Assembly: GCA_021794335.1 (NCBI GenBank)
Contig: JAJYQZ010000211.1
Location: 1 to 7,002 of the forward strand
Source of the DNA: a bacterium
GTDB taxonomy: Bacteria; SZUA-79; Acidulodesulfobacterales; Acidulodesulfobacteraceae
Length of the DNA: 7,002 nt
Reading direction: 5' to 3'
Under the pieces are notes generated by a model. The model did not search any database and was not told where the DNA came from. It worked only from the letters and a program-made list of their open reading frames with translations. Within the stretch, counting starts at the first letter, position 1. Each line of letters begins with the position of its first letter. Positions 5,875-7,002 of the stretch are shown here, piece by piece. The translations under genes and the position numbers were made by a program.

Positions 5875-7002
5875 AAATAGACCCTACTATATCGGCAACT
5901 TTTCCGCTAAATTCCGCAATTCCACCCCAGTTCGATTTATCTTCTAAATCCAGCGAAGTAATGTCTCTCGTTTGAACGCCTGAATTTGTAATATCAAAAA
6001 AATAAATTTTATAAGCTTTGGAAAGAATTTCTCTTGCAAAATTAATAATACCCTTATTTTTTGAATTCATATTAAAAAGATTTAAAAAATTTCGCTCTGC
6101 TTCATTTTTTTTTCTTTTATTTTTATTTTTTTTGATTTCCGAAATTCCCCACATTAATTCTAAAATAGTATTTGAATGAGTAGAAATTGTAATTTTATAA
6201 CCTCTAAGCAATAATTCGAAAATAAGCAGCATAACATCTAAAATTGCGCTTGGATGCAATCCCATTTCCGGTTCTTCGATAGTAATATATTTAACATGTT
6301 CTCGCTGCTGTACCTTTCCCGACGGCAAGGCCCAATATAACCCAAACAATAATGGGGCGAACTCTTTTTGCCCGGCAGACCAGCCTCCTACGGAAAGCTC
6401 GACATTATCTTTTAAAGACATAACCAGTTGCTTCCTTCCCGATACCGTTTTGAAAATTATCTCGCCGTGTCTAAAAATGTTTTTTTGTATAATTCCTCTT
6501 AATTCTTTTCTTAATTTATTCTGTTGAGGAAATAAAATCTCATTTCTCACCGACCAGTTATCTAATTCAAGTCTTATAATTTCGCTAAATTGCTTTAATA
6601 CATGCGGATATGAATGGTCAAATCCGGAAAAAGGTCTTGCCCAACCCTGATCCATAATCATAACTCTCTGTGCCGGGATATAAAAATGATTAAAATTGCG
6701 TTCTCTTGATTTTTTTATTTCTTGTTCAAGATTGTAAGGTTTTGAATTAAATATAACTTCGCTCTTTTCTCCAAAAGCATTTTGCATACCTCCGCCGAAG
6801 TATAAAGAATAAAATTCTTTTTTAACATCTTTCCACCCATAACCCCATATCTCCAAATCTTTTTTGATATACCCCGGATTATGTATAAGGTCAATGAGTT
6901 GTAATAATAAACTTTTACCTGTCGCCTGCGGACCTATAAATATTGTTAAATCCCCAAAATCTATGTTTGCATCCTCAATAGGTCCAATATTTTTAACCTG
7001 TA
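5861..7002 (-). CDS. ABC/SMC-like AAA-family ATPase, 5' end cut by window edge
   Basis: The frame stays open to the right edge, giving 379 visible residues; only the first few are probably missing because the Walker A begins at visible residue 23. All ABC-type ATPase elements are present: Walker A GPQATGKS (23-30), a signature-like GGWSAGQKE (205-213), Walker B with the catalytic Glu pair in YITIEEPEMGLHP (238-250), and the H-loop ISTHS (272-276). There is no long Rad50-type coiled coil, no TOPRIM and no nuclease domain, so it is a compact head-only ATPase of the AAA_15/AAA_21 kind, often found in defence and toxin modules. A conserved-looking FYIPAQRVMIMDQGWARPF lies at 106-124. A Lys/Asn-rich segment with A9 and A8 tracts follows the H-loop. 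A TTG at 6856 is internal: starting there would remove the Walker A. The gene overlaps the 150-residue gene by 14 nt. Confidence 0.88.
   Translation of the reverse strand, partial: QVKNIGPIEDANIDFGDLTIFIGPQATGKSLLLQLIDLIHNPGYIKKDLEIWGYGWKDVKKEFYSLYFGGGMQNAFGEKSEVIFNSKPYNLEQEIKKSRERNFNHFYIPAQRVMIMDQGWARPFSGFDHSYPHVLKQFSEIIRLELDNWSVRNEILFPQQNKLRKELRGIIQKNIFRHGEIIFKTVSGRKQLVMSLKDNVELSVGGWSAGQKEFAPLLFGLYWALPSGKVQQREHVKYITIEEPEMGLHPSAILDVMLLIFELLLRGYKITISTHSNTILELMWGISEIKKNKNKRKKNEAERNFLNLFNMNSKNKGIINFAREILSKAYKIYFFDITNSGVQTRDITSLDLEDKSNWGGIAEFSGKVADIVGSIYGDK
5882..5885 (-). promoter_or_regulatory. Ribosome-binding site of the 150-residue gene
   Basis: AGGG lies seven nt upstream of the ATG at 5874 and inside the last codons of the ATPase gene. 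It supports this start and the 14-nt gene overlap. Confidence 0.5.

Noticed and set aside
6854..6856. TTG as start codon of the ATPase
   Set aside because: The same frame continues upstream to the window edge and encodes a perfect Walker A (GPQATGKS), so the TTG is an internal leucine codon.

Overview
The window is strongly AT-rich (about one third G+C by eye). It holds a densely packed, all-minus-strand gene cluster, so transcription runs from position 7002 towards position 1. The high use of AAA, ATA, AGA and TTA codons and the Lys/Asn/Ile-rich proteins point to a low-GC bacterium read with the standard code (stops are TAA, with TAG for hsdS). Nothing here fixes the taxon. No rRNA, tRNA, CRISPR array, insertion sequence or integrase is present, and no stretch over 300 bases lacks a gene.

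In transcription order the genes are: (1) an ABC/SMC-like AAA ATPase whose first few residues lie beyond the right edge; (2) a 150-residue protein of unknown function whose start overlaps the ATPase stop by 14 nt; (3) a RadC-family JAB/MPN protein with an intact metalloprotease-like motif; (4) hsdM, a type I DNA adenine methyltransferase with a long C-terminal extension; (5) hsdS, the two-domain specificity subunit; (6) a 106-nt gap with a good extended -10 promoter and a 14-bp palindrome; (7) a small antitoxin-like protein; (8) a VapC-like PIN-domain ribonuclease toxin; (9) the N-terminus of hsdR, the type I restriction/translocase subunit, which runs off the left edge.

The core is therefore a type I restriction-modification system (HsdM2-S methylase, plus HsdR for restriction). 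It is split by an inserted PIN toxin-antitoxin pair and preceded by an ATPase/unknown-protein/RadC group. Gene gaps are -14, 13, 36, 29, 106, -11 and -1 nt. The only internal gap large enough for a promoter is the one before the antitoxin.

Two arrangements stand out. First, hsdR appears to be co-expressed with the toxin-antitoxin pair: the toxin stop and hsdR start share a base (TAATG) and hsdR has no visible ribosome-binding site. The restriction subunit may thus be controlled separately from the methylase. Second, the ATPase and its overlapping 150-residue partner look like an accessory two-gene module that I cannot assign to any named defence system. Within hsdS, a perfect 20-bp direct repeat 585 bp apart (a multiple of three) would allow an in-frame deletion to a half-specificity subunit.
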